DNA of 49,203 bases from the NCBI GenBank assembly GCA_942491945.1, contig CALODD010000039.1:1-49203 (forward strand), written 5' to 3'. The translations under genes and the position numbers were made by a program. Below, one piece after another: positions 7,941 through 15,559 of this stretch (positions are counted from its first letter, which is position 1; the number at the start of each line of letters is the position of its first letter). Under the pieces are notes generated by a model. It was given only the letters and a program-made list of their open reading frames with translations. It was not told where the DNA came from and did not search any database. Source of the DNA: JAJDYQ01 sp942491945. GTDB lineage: Bacteria; Pseudomonadota; Gammaproteobacteria; JAJDYQ01.

Positions 7941-8541
7941 AGGCCAGGTTTATATTGTTGATGACGACAGAGCGGTACGTGAGTCATTGCAGTGGTTGCT
8001 TGAATCGATTGGACTGCGGGTTTCATCGCATGTTTCTGCGGATGAATTTTTACAACAGGATGTTAACTACCCAGCATGTTTAATCCTTGATGTCAGGATG
8101 CCAGGTATGAGCGGCCTTGATCTGCTGGATATACTGGTTAAAAAACATCCTGAGCTGCCGGTAATTATTGTCACAGGTCATGCTGATGTGCCTATGGCGA
8201 TTCGTGCGATGAAAAATGGTGCCTATGAATTTATCGAAAAGCCCTATAACGACCAGCGTCTGATTGACTGTGTAAATGATGCTTTAAAACTGTCGATAGA
8301 AAAACTCGATAACATTGATATTCGAAATCAGATTCAACAGCGTTTTGAATTACTCACCGCTCGTGAAAAAGAGATTCTTGATCAGGTTGTTGACGGGCAG
8401 TCGAATAAGCTAATGGCGCGTAATATGGACGTCAGCATAAAGACCATTGAGGCACACCGCGCAAAGGTGATGGAAAAGACACAGGCGCATTCTCTTGCTG
8501 AGTTGTTGCGTATGTATTACCTCCTGAATCATAAAGACTAG
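7930..8541 (+). CDS. TtrR/FixJ-type response regulator with LuxR helix-turn-helix
   Basis: A 203-residue cytosolic regulator. The receiver domain (about 5-120) has VYIVDDDRAVRESLQWLLES, the phosphoacceptor in LILDVRMPGMSG (Asp about 54), a VTGHADVPMAIRAMKNGAYE segment and EKPYNDQRL with the conserved lysine. The C-terminal LuxR/FixJ helix-turn-helix (about 138-200) reads LTAREKEILDQVVDGQSNK and VSIKTIEAHRAKVMEK. It starts inside the 3' end of the kinase gene (two tandem ATGs, 7930 and 7933), so the pair is translationally coupled. The palindrome upstream of the DsrE-like gene is a candidate target. Promoter targets cannot be proved from sequence. Confidence 0.88.
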   Translation: MMSEGQVYIVDDDRAVRESLQWLLESIGLRVSSHVSADEFLQQDVNYPACLILDVRMPGMSGLDLLDILVKKHPELPVIIVTGHADVPMAIRAMKNGAYEFIEKPYNDQRLIDCVNDALKLSIEKLDNIDIRNQIQQRFELLTAREKEILDQVVDGQSNKLMARNMDVSIKTIEAHRAKVMEKTQAHSLAELLRMYYLLNHKD

Positions 8542-8594
8542 CAGACAATTTTTAGCATCAAATCAGCTTGGCCGAATAGCATATAAATACCATG

Positions 8595-8630
8595 CTAGGG
8601 TTTACCCTAGGTCATGTCACGTTCACCCTA
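8595..8630. promoter_or_regulatory. Candidate operator: palindrome plus third half-site
   Basis: CTAGGGTTTACCCTAG (8595-8610) is a perfect inverted repeat with 7-base arms and a 2-base centre. The half-site ACCCTA recurs at 8625-8630, exactly 21 bases after the one at 8604, about two helical turns. It lies about 85-120 bases upstream of the DsrE-like start and just after the response regulator gene. This is a plausible regulator site. The binding protein is not known. Confidence 0.45.
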
Positions 8631-8714
8631 ATTTCTTTTTTTCTATAGCTACCTAAACTTCTACGCAGTCGACAGATGACTATCTGTGACCATTTTTTAA
8701 CAAAGGAGGCTATT

Positions 8715-9194
8715 ATGAATACAAAAATATTATCAGCATTTATTGTTGCCATGATGATGGCAATGACTGCGCAGATTGTTCATGCTGAGCGTTATAGTAA
8801 GCAAAAAGTTGTATATCACGTTAACTATGATGATCCTAAAAAGCAGGCAGGCGCACTTCGCAATATTCAAAATCACATCAATGCTGTTGGTGCAGAAAAT
8901 CTGGACTTAAGAGTTGTTTTGCATGGTAATGGTCTGGCTTTGCTGCTCGATCCGGGTTCACTCGATAAGCTAAAGAAGTTCAAGAATGCGAATGCGAATG
9001 ACAAAATGATTGCCAAGATTGATGGTTTAAAGAATCAGGGTGTGGCATTCAACGTCTGTGCGAATACAGTTCGTGGTCGTAAAGTTGATCTAGAAAATGA
9101 TTTACATGATGTTGATAAGAAAGACATCGTGCCTAGTGGTGTAGCAGAGCTGGCTCATCTTCAGGCACAGGGTTATACCTATATCAAGCCTTAA
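8715..9194 (+). CDS. Exported DsrE-like protein
   Basis: A 159-residue protein starting at ATG 8715, chosen because a near-perfect AAAGGAGG ribosome site lies six bases upstream. The signal peptide is MNTKILSAFIVAMMMAMTAQ with a cleavage site after VHA. The mature part has the DsrE/DsrF-like alpha/beta fold pattern: KVVYHVNYDDPKKQAGALRNI (about 33-53), LDLRVVLHGNGLALLL, then GVAFNVCANT with a single conserved cysteine, and a C-terminal GVAELAHLQAQGYTYIKP. Cytosolic DsrE-family proteins carry persulfides on such a cysteine. The periplasmic versions are uncharacterised. Its place directly after a TtrSR-like pair suggests a role in sulfur-compound metabolism (inference). Confidence 0.82.
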   Translation: MNTKILSAFIVAMMMAMTAQIVHAERYSKQKVVYHVNYDDPKKQAGALRNIQNHINAVGAENLDLRVVLHGNGLALLLDPGSLDKLKKFKNANANDKMIAKIDGLKNQGVAFNVCANTVRGRKVDLENDLHDVDKKDIVPSGVAELAHLQAQGYTYIKP

Positions 9195-9199
9195 GCAAT

Positions 9200-9276
9200 A
9201 AAAGTTCCTTCCAGGTTTTAGTCAGGAACTTTTCTCCTCTGGTGCTTTTAGCCAGGCCATTAGGCCTGGCTTTTTT
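9200..9276 (+). terminator. Double hairpin terminator after the DsrE-like gene
   Basis: First hairpin: AAAAGTTCC (9200-9208) with GGAACTTTT (9225-9233). Second: AGCCAGGCC (9250-9258) with GGCCTGGCT (9263-9271), loop ATTA, then six T (9271-9276). The second is a strong rho-independent terminator on the plus strand. The first may act as a backup. The convergent wrbA gene ends three bases beyond. Confidence 0.88.
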
Positions 9277-9278
9277 AA

Positions 9279-9869
9279 TCAGGGGTTCCCAAGTTTCTGA
9301 GCTGTGAGAGCCAGGCGTTTTCCTGCTTCCAGACAGAGCTTTTTTTCTTCATCTGTAACTGGAAGCTCACCACGACCACCTGCATGGTGAGTGGGTCCAT
9401 AAGGTGTGCCTCCTGATTTTGTCGTGCCTAATTCAGTAAGGCTGTATGGCAGGCCGATCATTACCATGCCGTGATGCATTAACGGCAACATCATGCTTGT
9501 GAGAGTGGTTTCCTGACCTCCGTGTAGTGAGCCAGTTGAAGTAAATACCATGGCTGGCTTGTCGATCAGGCCGCCTTCGAGCCATACTGTTGTGGTGCTG
9601 TCGAGAAAATATTTCAAAGCCGATGACATATTGCCAAAGCGGGTTGGACTGCCCAGGGCGAGACCACTACATTGGCGTAAATCATCCAGCGTGGCATAGA
9701 GATCGCCGCTTTCAGGGATGTTTTCGCTGGTCGCTTCACACTCAGTGGATATCTCGGGCACGGTACGAATCACGGCTTCTGCACCACTTTCTTCGATACC
9801 TCTGGCGATTAGACGAGCCATCTCCCGAGTGCTGCCGTGCTGAGAATAATATAGAACCAGAATTTTCAT
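9279..9869 (-). CDS. wrbA: NAD(P)H:quinone oxidoreductase, WrbA flavodoxin family
   Basis: A 196-residue flavoprotein starting MKILVLYYSQHGSTREMARL; the SQHGST loop binds the FMN phosphate. Later family motifs are GSPTRFGNMSSALKYFLDST (about 72-91), FTSTGSLHGGQETTLTSMM (about 108-126) and GTPYGPTHHAGG (about 154-165). It reduces quinones by two electrons at the cytosolic side and is usually linked to oxidative stress. A longer frame begins at 9893, but the ATG at 9869 gives the family's standard N-terminus. It is divergent from the DUF1223 gene, with about 60 bases shared as promoter region. Confidence 0.92.
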   Translation of the reverse strand: MKILVLYYSQHGSTREMARLIARGIEESGAEAVIRTVPEISTECEATSENIPESGDLYATLDDLRQCSGLALGSPTRFGNMSSALKYFLDSTTTVWLEGGLIDKPAMVFTSTGSLHGGQETTLTSMMLPLMHHGMVMIGLPYSLTELGTTKSGGTPYGPTHHAGGRGELPVTDEEKKLCLEAGKRLALTAQKLGNP

Positions 9870-9931
9870 TGTTTCATTTCCAGTGAACTTCATTGCAGTT
9901 TATCAGTCTCAAGCGAATGAATGGAGGCTAT

Positions 9932-10669
9932 ATGAAACGATTAATATCGACGGGGTTTGTCTTTGCACTGATGGTTATGTCGCCATATTTAAGCGCAAAT
10001 GTATTGAAAATGGACAGCGGCGAACAACAGGTGCAGTTGCTGGAGCTCTACACCTCCCAGGGCTGTAGTAGTTGCCCGCCGGCTGAGATCTGGTTAAACA
10101 ATTTCACTGAGAATGATGACCTGTGGAACAAAGTTGTGCCATTGGCTTTCCATGTTGATTACTGGGATTACCTAGGATGGAAAGATCGTTACGCCTTGAA
10201 TGAATACTCCACACGCCAGCGAACTCAGCGTCAAACTGGAGCGGTGAGTTCTGTATACACTCCAGGTTTTGTTGTTGATGGTAAAGAATGGAAGGGCTGG
10301 TTTTCACGTCGTGATTTGCCCAATGACAGAAACACGAGTGGTCGGTTAGTGGCAGAAGTTGAGGGTGACCGTATCTCTGCAACTTATAGTCAAACTGCAG
10401 AAACGCTGGTTTTGAATATCGCGCTACTGGGATTCGACATCGAAAGCGAAATCGCGGCGGGTGAAAATCATGGGGAAACTCTGCCCCATGAGTTTGTGGT
10501 GCTCAATCACACCCGGCATGTGGGCGAAAATGGACGTTGGCAAGTCACATTGCCGGAGAATCGGTATCACGAAGTAAAACGCTTTGCTGTGGCCGTGTGG
10601 GTGACGTCACAGGATAGTTTAAAGCCGCTACAGGCGACAGGCGGATGGTTGGTGTCTGCTAATCAGTAA
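9932..10669 (+). CDS. DUF1223 exported thioredoxin-fold protein
   Basis: A 245-residue secreted protein of the DUF1223 family. ATG 9932 follows a GGAGG ribosome site and begins a signal peptide (MKRLISTGFVFALMVMSPYL, cleavage near SAN). The mature protein starts with a thioredoxin-like strand and active-site-like motif: ELYTSQGCSSCPPAEIWL (CxxC at about 42-45), followed by PLAFHVDYWDYLGWKDRYA and SVYTPGFVVDGKEW with a TP segment in the cis-proline position. These features suggest a periplasmic thiol protein, but no substrate is known for the family. An upstream in-frame ATG (9893) lacks a ribosome site. Confidence 0.88.
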   Translation: MKRLISTGFVFALMVMSPYLSANVLKMDSGEQQVQLLELYTSQGCSSCPPAEIWLNNFTENDDLWNKVVPLAFHVDYWDYLGWKDRYALNEYSTRQRTQRQTGAVSSVYTPGFVVDGKEWKGWFSRRDLPNDRNTSGRLVAEVEGDRISATYSQTAETLVLNIALLGFDIESEIAAGENHGETLPHEFVVLNHTRHVGENGRWQVTLPENRYHEVKRFAVAVWVTSQDSLKPLQATGGWLVSANQ

Positions 10670-10743
10670 CTGGCTGATTTAAAATGAAAAATCTGCAGGT
10701 TGAGGGCGTGTACACATTGCTCAGCTAGCAGTACTATATAGTG

Positions 10744-12060
10744 ATGGATAAGATATTCTACCTGGGGCGGTTTTTGCGCTTTATGTTCAAGCGCTTTCTT
10801 GAAGATCGCGGCACGCATACAGCAGGTACGCTGGCGTATACGACGTTGATTTCCCTGGTGCCGCTGCTAGCGGTTGGACTCTCATTCCTGGCGATCTTTG
10901 CCGATCTGAAACATCAATCCACCGATATCCTGAATTTCTTCTTTGAAAACTTCGTTCCTGCATCACGTGAAGTGGTTCAGGAATATATCCAGCAATTCGC
11001 TAATAAGGCGACCAAGATGTCGGCAGCGGGCTTGCTGGTTTTGATTTTTACCGCATTGATGATGATGGCGACGATTGATGCATCGTTGAATCGTATCTGG
11101 CGAGTGCGTACACAGCGAAACAAAAAAGCCAGTTTTCTGGTTTACGGTGCAGTATTGACCTGGGGCCCAATCCTGATTGGTGCCGGCATTGGTTTAACCT
11201 CCTATCTGGTGTCTTTACCGTTACTGGATGAGGCAGCTTCGACATTTGGTGGTAAGCAAGCGATCTTATCGCTGGCCCCCTACGCACTTGAAACGTTTGC
11301 TTTTGTATTGCTTTACCTGATTGTGCCGAATCGGCGTATCAAGATACGGCATGCCATAGCTGGCGGTATTTTGGCAGCCGTGTTATTCGAATCAGCCAAA
11401 CGTGGTTTTGCCTGGTATGTCACGACCTTTCCAACGTATGAAGCCATTTATGGTGCATTAGCAGTTATTCCAATTTTTCTGGTCTGGGTTTATGTCTCCT
11501 GGGTCGTGGTTCTTCTCGGTGCTGAATTTGCCTGTTGTCTCGATGTCTATCGAGATAAGGAAGAAATGTCCTGGGATGGTGATGAAGTGAAATTCGTTCT
11601 GGCTGTACGTCTGATTGGCTATATGTGGCAGGGGCAGCAACAAGGGCAAACACTTAAAACCAGAGATATGCTGAAACAAATGCCGACGGTGGACGAAGAA
11701 AGTCTGCGAGATGTTTTACTGGAATTGCAGTCGGCTGATTTCGTTACTCGGACAGCGAATAAAGACTGGGTTCTCACGCGTGATCTGGATGAAGTCAGTT
11801 TGCTAGACCTTTATCGTACTTCCAGTTTTGCGCTACCAGAGCCAGAAGGGCGCTGGTCAGAGCTGGATGGCTGGAGTAAGCGTCTGTCCGATGTGCTGGT
11901 TGATATTGAACGGCAGATTGAAGATGACATGGCGCTCAGCCTGAAATCACTCTATCGAACCTCGCCAGCGAATGAAAACCCACCAGCGGCAGAAACAAAC
12001 GTCAGGATTATTAGTCAGGAGCGTCATCTGGAAGATGAACTCGATCAGAAAAGTATTTGA
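10744..12060 (+). CDS. YihY/BrkB-family inner-membrane protein with C-terminal winged-helix region
   Basis: A 438-residue membrane protein. The family signature is AGTLAYTTLISLVPLLAVGLSF at about 24-45, then VLIFTALMMMATIDASLNRIWRVR and a pattern of about six membrane helices to residue 265 (VIPIFLVWVYVSWVVVLLGAEF). Residues 275-360 form a soluble region resembling a winged helix (LKQMPTVDEESLRDVLLELQ), and the tail to 438 is acidic. Often annotated as a ribonuclease BN homologue, but that assignment is historical and the function is unknown. No ribosome site is evident; GTG 10741 is possible. It opens a plus-strand run continuing to 17340, with only one base before the next start. Confidence 0.88.
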   Translation: MDKIFYLGRFLRFMFKRFLEDRGTHTAGTLAYTTLISLVPLLAVGLSFLAIFADLKHQSTDILNFFFENFVPASREVVQEYIQQFANKATKMSAAGLLVLIFTALMMMATIDASLNRIWRVRTQRNKKASFLVYGAVLTWGPILIGAGIGLTSYLVSLPLLDEAASTFGGKQAILSLAPYALETFAFVLLYLIVPNRRIKIRHAIAGGILAAVLFESAKRGFAWYVTTFPTYEAIYGALAVIPIFLVWVYVSWVVVLLGAEFACCLDVYRDKEEMSWDGDEVKFVLAVRLIGYMWQGQQQGQTLKTRDMLKQMPTVDEESLRDVLLELQSADFVTRTANKDWVLTRDLDEVSLLDLYRTSSFALPEPEGRWSELDGWSKRLSDVLVDIERQIEDDMALSLKSLYRTSPANENPPAAETNVRIISQERHLEDELDQKSI

Positions 12061-12061
12061 T

Positions 12062-12622
12062 ATGAATCATTCTATACCAGTGAATAAAACCACTATAATC
12101 TCGCGTGATATGAAACGTGCTGTGCAAACCCTGGGATTTATTTACCTGCTGACTTTCCTGGTAGTTGGATTTGCGTCGTCTAAGAATAAAGTAGATTTCC
12201 GCTTCGAAGATCTTGGTGGCAAACAACATCAGCTGGCTGACTATCAGGGGCAATGGGTGGTAGTGAATTTCTGGGCGACCTGGTGTAGTCCCTGTATTCG
12301 AGAGATTCCGGAGCTAAAACATTTTTATGATGAGTACCGGGAACAGGGTGTGACCGTGTTGGGTGTGAATTACGAAGAATTAACCATTGATCAACTGCAA
12401 AAGGCAGCTGAAGAATTTGCCATTACCTATCCGGTACTGCATTTAGGTGCTGATCCGCATATGTCTGAACAAATGGTTTTGAAGGGGCTGCCAAGTACCT
12501 TTGTTATTTCTCCTGAGGGTGTGCTAACCAGAACATGGATTGGGCCAGTGAATAAAGATGAACTGGTTGCGGAAATTAAACCACGTCTTGCTAGTATAAA
12601 TAGCAAGGTGTTATTAAAGTAA
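12062..12622 (+). CDS. TlpA-like membrane-anchored thioredoxin
   Basis: A 186-residue protein with an N-terminal membrane anchor (TLGFIYLLTFLVVGFAS, about 22-38) and a periplasmic TlpA/ResA-type domain: VDFRFEDLGGKQHQLADYQG, VVNFWATWCSPCIREIPELK with the CSPC active site at about 76-79, VLGVNYEELTIDQL, and the cis-proline loop KGLPSTFVISPEG. Such proteins reduce disulfides during cytochrome c maturation or protect exported proteins. The start is ambiguous: ATG 12062 directly after the BrkB stop, or ATG 12110 nearer the anchor. Neither has a good ribosome site. The next thiol protein starts 12 bases after its stop. Confidence 0.87.
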   Translation: MNHSIPVNKTTIISRDMKRAVQTLGFIYLLTFLVVGFASSKNKVDFRFEDLGGKQHQLADYQGQWVVVNFWATWCSPCIREIPELKHFYDEYREQGVTVLGVNYEELTIDQLQKAAEEFAITYPVLHLGADPHMSEQMVLKGLPSTFVISPEGVLTRTWIGPVNKDELVAEIKPRLASINSKVLLK

Positions 12623-12634
12623 TAGAGGTAGAAA

Positions 12635-13177
12635 ATGCGATACATTCAATCAATTTTATTTGCCAGTTTAATACTGGCATTTTCAGCTGTGTCAGCCGAA
12701 GTACCGCGTGACCCATATAAACATTTCTTTAATGAGTCATTTGGTGATTACTCTGAAGAGCTGGAAACTGCGAAAAAAGAGGGAAAAAAAGCCATCCTTG
12801 TTTTTTTTGAAATGGATGAATGTCCATTCTGTCATCGCATGAAAACAACCATCATGAATCAGCCAAAGGTGCAGGAATATTTTCGCGAACGCTTTTTAAT
12901 CTTTGCGCATGATATTGAAGGTGATGTTGATATTGTTGATTTTGAAGGTAATGAAACAACTCAAAAAGAATATGCGGTAAAGAAGCATCGTGTGCGCGCA
13001 ACCCCCGTGATGGCGTTCTTTGATCTGACAGGTAAACGTATTGCGCGTTACATCGGTGCGACACGGAGTTCAGAGGAGTTCATGCAACTTGCAGATTTTG
13101 TTGCAAATGGACATTATAAGACCACGAGTTTTACTCGTTATAAACGAGAACTAAAAAAAGCCAGTAAGAAAAGTTAA
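12635..13177 (+). CDS. Periplasmic thioredoxin-fold protein, SoxW-like
   Basis: A 180-residue protein with signal peptide MRYIQSILFASLILAFSAVS and cleavage at SAE (about 22), preceded by the ribosome site AGAGGTAG. Its domain has VFFEMDECPFCHRMKTTIM with a CPFC redox pair (about 63-66) and a cis-proline segment VRATPVMAFFDLTG (about 128-141). The overall form, with DECPFCHRMK and an IARYIGATRSSEEF tail, is like SoxW and related thioredoxins found near sulfur-oxidation genes. A basic tail (KRELKKASKKS) ends the protein. It sits in a run with the TlpA-like protein before it and a TolC-family channel after it. The partner protein is unknown. Confidence 0.82.
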   Translation: MRYIQSILFASLILAFSAVSAEVPRDPYKHFFNESFGDYSEELETAKKEGKKAILVFFEMDECPFCHRMKTTIMNQPKVQEYFRERFLIFAHDIEGDVDIVDFEGNETTQKEYAVKKHRVRATPVMAFFDLTGKRIARYIGATRSSEEFMQLADFVANGHYKTTSFTRYKRELKKASKKS

Positions 13178-13204
13178 GCTGGTAATAATAAACGGAAAAA
13201 GCTT

Positions 13205-14527
13205 ATGGGTGATTTAAGGCGCCTTGCCTTATTGGGGTTGTTATTTTTTCCATTGGTACATGCCAATGAAGCTGATTCCATTCCCGATCCTTTAACACTG
13301 GAGCAGGCTGTTCAGCTGATTGATGCTGAGCACCCAGAATTGCTGCAGCAAAAACTGGCGACTGTTCGAACGCAAGCAGAGCAGGACGTTGCCGATAATC
13401 AGCAAAACCTGAATGTTTCGCTGCTGGGACGATTGCGCTGGTTCGAGCCCCGTAATGGCATCAACGTTGATGATCATGACGACCATGCGCTACGGCTGGT
13501 TGTTTCTAAATCGCTTTATGATGGTGGTAAGGCCGAGGCTCAACGTCAGTCAGCATTGATGTCGGAACAATCGGCTGATCTTCAATATGCAGATGCAACC
13601 GATCTCTATCGTATCAGTGTCATGCGAAAATTCTTTGATATTATTTTGTCGGATCATGCGGCTGCAGGTGCAAATGAAAGTATGGCAACCGCTTTTGTGC
13701 GTTTTGATCGTGCGCAGGATCATCTTGAATTGGGAAAAATATCTGACATCGATTTATTGAGAATCGAAGATACTTATCAAACTGCACGTTTAAAACTCAT
13801 TGAATCTGAGGGCAAAGCGAGGCGTACGCGGCAGGCTTTAGCGCTTGCGTTAAATCGTCCCAGTCAGCAACCCTCAGAGCTCGCCAGGCCTGAACTCGAT
13901 GTAAATGATCGTGTGCTCCCCGAATTTGATGTCTTGCTGGAAAGTGTATTAAAAGGTAATCGTCAATTGGCCGCACTGGATAAGGCAATGGATGCGGCTC
14001 GAGTAAAAGTCAGACAGGCACGTTCTGGCTTTCGCCCTAATGTTAAGGCGCAGGTAGAACGTTCTGATTATTCACGTAGCTTGAGTAGTGCAGATCGCTG
14101 GCGTGCCGGTATTGAATTTTCTATTCCTCTCTATGATGGGGGGCAGGAAGATGCGGCTATCCGTAAAGCACAAATCGATGTTAATGAGCTGATGTATAAA
14201 CGACAACAGCATCAACTGGAGCTGCGCGCACAGGTTCGAGAGCTCTATGAACGATTCAATCTATTGAATGCGGAACGACAGGCAAGTGATGTGTTTTCTG
14301 ATTATCGTGGCCTGTACATGGATCGCTCACGCGCCCTGTATGAGCTGGAAGTAAAAACCGATTTGGGTGATGCCATGGTTGAAATATCAGCGTCCCAGTT
14401 ACGTGATGCGAAACAGCGTTTTCAAATGACACTGTTAATCGCTCTGTTGAATTTACTGGCTGGTAAAGATGTTATGCAATGGGATGCGCTGGCTAAAAAG
14501 AAACCCCCACAACCTGATGCGGGTTAG
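13205..14527 (+). CDS. TolC-family outer-membrane efflux channel protein
   Basis: A 440-residue exported protein (signal peptide MGDLRRLALLGLLFFPLVHA). It has the duplicated TolC architecture: LTLEQAVQLIDAEHPELLQQ at the start, a long first coiled coil, the beta segment LVVSKSLYDGGKAEAQRQSA at about 99-118, then the second repeat with VKVRQARSGFRPNVKAQVER and IEFSIPLYDGGQEDAAIRKA (about 303-322). The paired SLYDGG/PLYDGG motifs mark the two strand-turn elements. It forms the outer-membrane exit duct of tripartite pumps. The adaptor follows ten bases downstream, but no inner-membrane transporter gene is nearby. Confidence 0.9.
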   Translation: MGDLRRLALLGLLFFPLVHANEADSIPDPLTLEQAVQLIDAEHPELLQQKLATVRTQAEQDVADNQQNLNVSLLGRLRWFEPRNGINVDDHDDHALRLVVSKSLYDGGKAEAQRQSALMSEQSADLQYADATDLYRISVMRKFFDIILSDHAAAGANESMATAFVRFDRAQDHLELGKISDIDLLRIEDTYQTARLKLIESEGKARRTRQALALALNRPSQQPSELARPELDVNDRVLPEFDVLLESVLKGNRQLAALDKAMDAARVKVRQARSGFRPNVKAQVERSDYSRSLSSADRWRAGIEFSIPLYDGGQEDAAIRKAQIDVNELMYKRQQHQLELRAQVRELYERFNLLNAERQASDVFSDYRGLYMDRSRALYELEVKTDLGDAMVEISASQLRDAKQRFQMTLLIALLNLLAGKDVMQWDALAKKKPPQPDAG

Positions 14528-14537
14528 GAGGAAAGGA

Positions 14538-15293
14538 ATGAATAAACAACGCTATGTACTGATTACTGGTTTATTACTTACATTGTCATCAACGTTAGCA
14601 TTTGCGGTTGGTGAGGCTGACGGTGTATTGGTATGGGGTCAGAAAGCCGAGCTCTCATTACCTGTATCCGGTGTGATTGCAGAGGTCAAAGCTGGTGTGG
14701 GTGACAGTTTAAAAGCCGGTGACGTCATGTTGGTACTGGATACGCGCCGGGCTAAAGCTAATCTGAAGGCAGCCAACGCTCGTGTGGCGCAAATGAAACC
14801 TAGTCGTGAAGAGGCTCAACGCGAACTGGAACGTGCTGAAGAACTGTTTGATCGTACTGTGTTATCTCAGGTTGAGATGGATAAAGCAGTGATTGATCAC
14901 GCCGAGAAGGATGCGCGTTATCACGAAGCCAGAGCCAACGTTGAGCAGGCAAGGCTGGACGTTGAATACAGTACATTAAAAGCACCGTTCGATTTAATGG
15001 TACTTGATACACATGTTGTCAAAGGACAGACCATTGTTAATCAATTGCAGAGCAATGCACTGTTTACGGTAGCAGGCAGTGATTTACAGGTGCGTCTTAT
15101 GATCAAGCCAGCACAGATGGCCGGTCTAAATGCCGGGCAAGCTGTCAATGTCAGTATTGGCGGAAAGGCATATGAGGGAAAGGTGCTGGTCATTGATTAT
15201 GATGAATCTCGTAGTCTGGTGAATGTGACTATTGATTTACCATCAGGCGTTAAGGCGTCTGCGGGGCAAAGCGTTCGTGTAACGTGGCAGTAG
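14538..15293 (+). CDS. HlyD/RND-type periplasmic adaptor protein
   Basis: A 251-residue membrane-fusion protein. ATG 14538 follows a strong AGGAGGAAAGG ribosome site and begins the signal peptide MNKQRYVLITGLLLTLSSTL (cleavage near AFA). Features are the barrel-sandwich half GQKAELSLPVSGVIAEVKAG (about 34-53), GDSLKAGDVMLVLDTRRAKA, an alpha-hairpin (about 75-135), the second lipoyl half STLKAPFDLMVLDTHVVKGQ (about 143-162), and a C-terminal beta barrel. It is short because it lacks a membrane-proximal domain. It should link the TolC-family channel to an inner-membrane partner that is not encoded here. Its 3' end overlaps the acylphosphatase gene by ten bases. Confidence 0.87.
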   Translation: MNKQRYVLITGLLLTLSSTLAFAVGEADGVLVWGQKAELSLPVSGVIAEVKAGVGDSLKAGDVMLVLDTRRAKANLKAANARVAQMKPSREEAQRELERAEELFDRTVLSQVEMDKAVIDHAEKDARYHEARANVEQARLDVEYSTLKAPFDLMVLDTHVVKGQTIVNQLQSNALFTVAGSDLQVRLMIKPAQMAGLNAGQAVNVSIGGKAYEGKVLVIDYDESRSLVNVTIDLPSGVKASAGQSVRVTWQ

Positions 15294-15559
15294 TTTGTAA
15301 ACGATGTCTTGTTGAGGGATTAGTGCAGGGTGTTTTCTTTCGAGCGTCAACCGTCGATAAAGCAAAGCAACTGGGGCTGGTTGGATGGGTGAGAAATCTC
15401 AGTGATGGTCGGGTCGAATGTCTCGCGCAAGGCGAGGCAGATGACGTAGAACAATTACAGCAATGGCTCTGGCACGGTTCGCCACCGTCGAACGTTAGCA
15501 GTGTTCAGTGTTATGATGAAGCAATTGCTGACTATGACAGTTTTCAGGTGACGCGTTAA
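15284..15559 (+). CDS. Acylphosphatase
   Basis: A 91-residue enzyme hydrolysing acyl phosphates. Both signatures are present: LVEGLVQGVFFRASTVDKA with the catalytic arginine in VFFR (about residue 20), and GWVRNLSDGRVECLAQGEAD with the catalytic asparagine (about 38). The GTG start at 15284 lies inside the adaptor gene, and the stop overlaps the start of the next gene (TAATG at 15557-15561), so translation is probably coupled. Why an acylphosphatase is in this run is not evident. Similar genes are often simply embedded in unrelated operons. Confidence 0.92.
   Translation: MAVVCKRCLVEGLVQGVFFRASTVDKAKQLGLVGWVRNLSDGRVECLAQGEADDVEQLQQWLWHGSPPSNVSSVQCYDEAIADYDSFQVTR

Noticed and set aside
10681..10725. 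Short frame MKNLQVEGVYTLLS before the BrkB-family gene
   Set aside because: No ribosome site, no structure around it and no amino-acid bias; not supported as a leader peptide.
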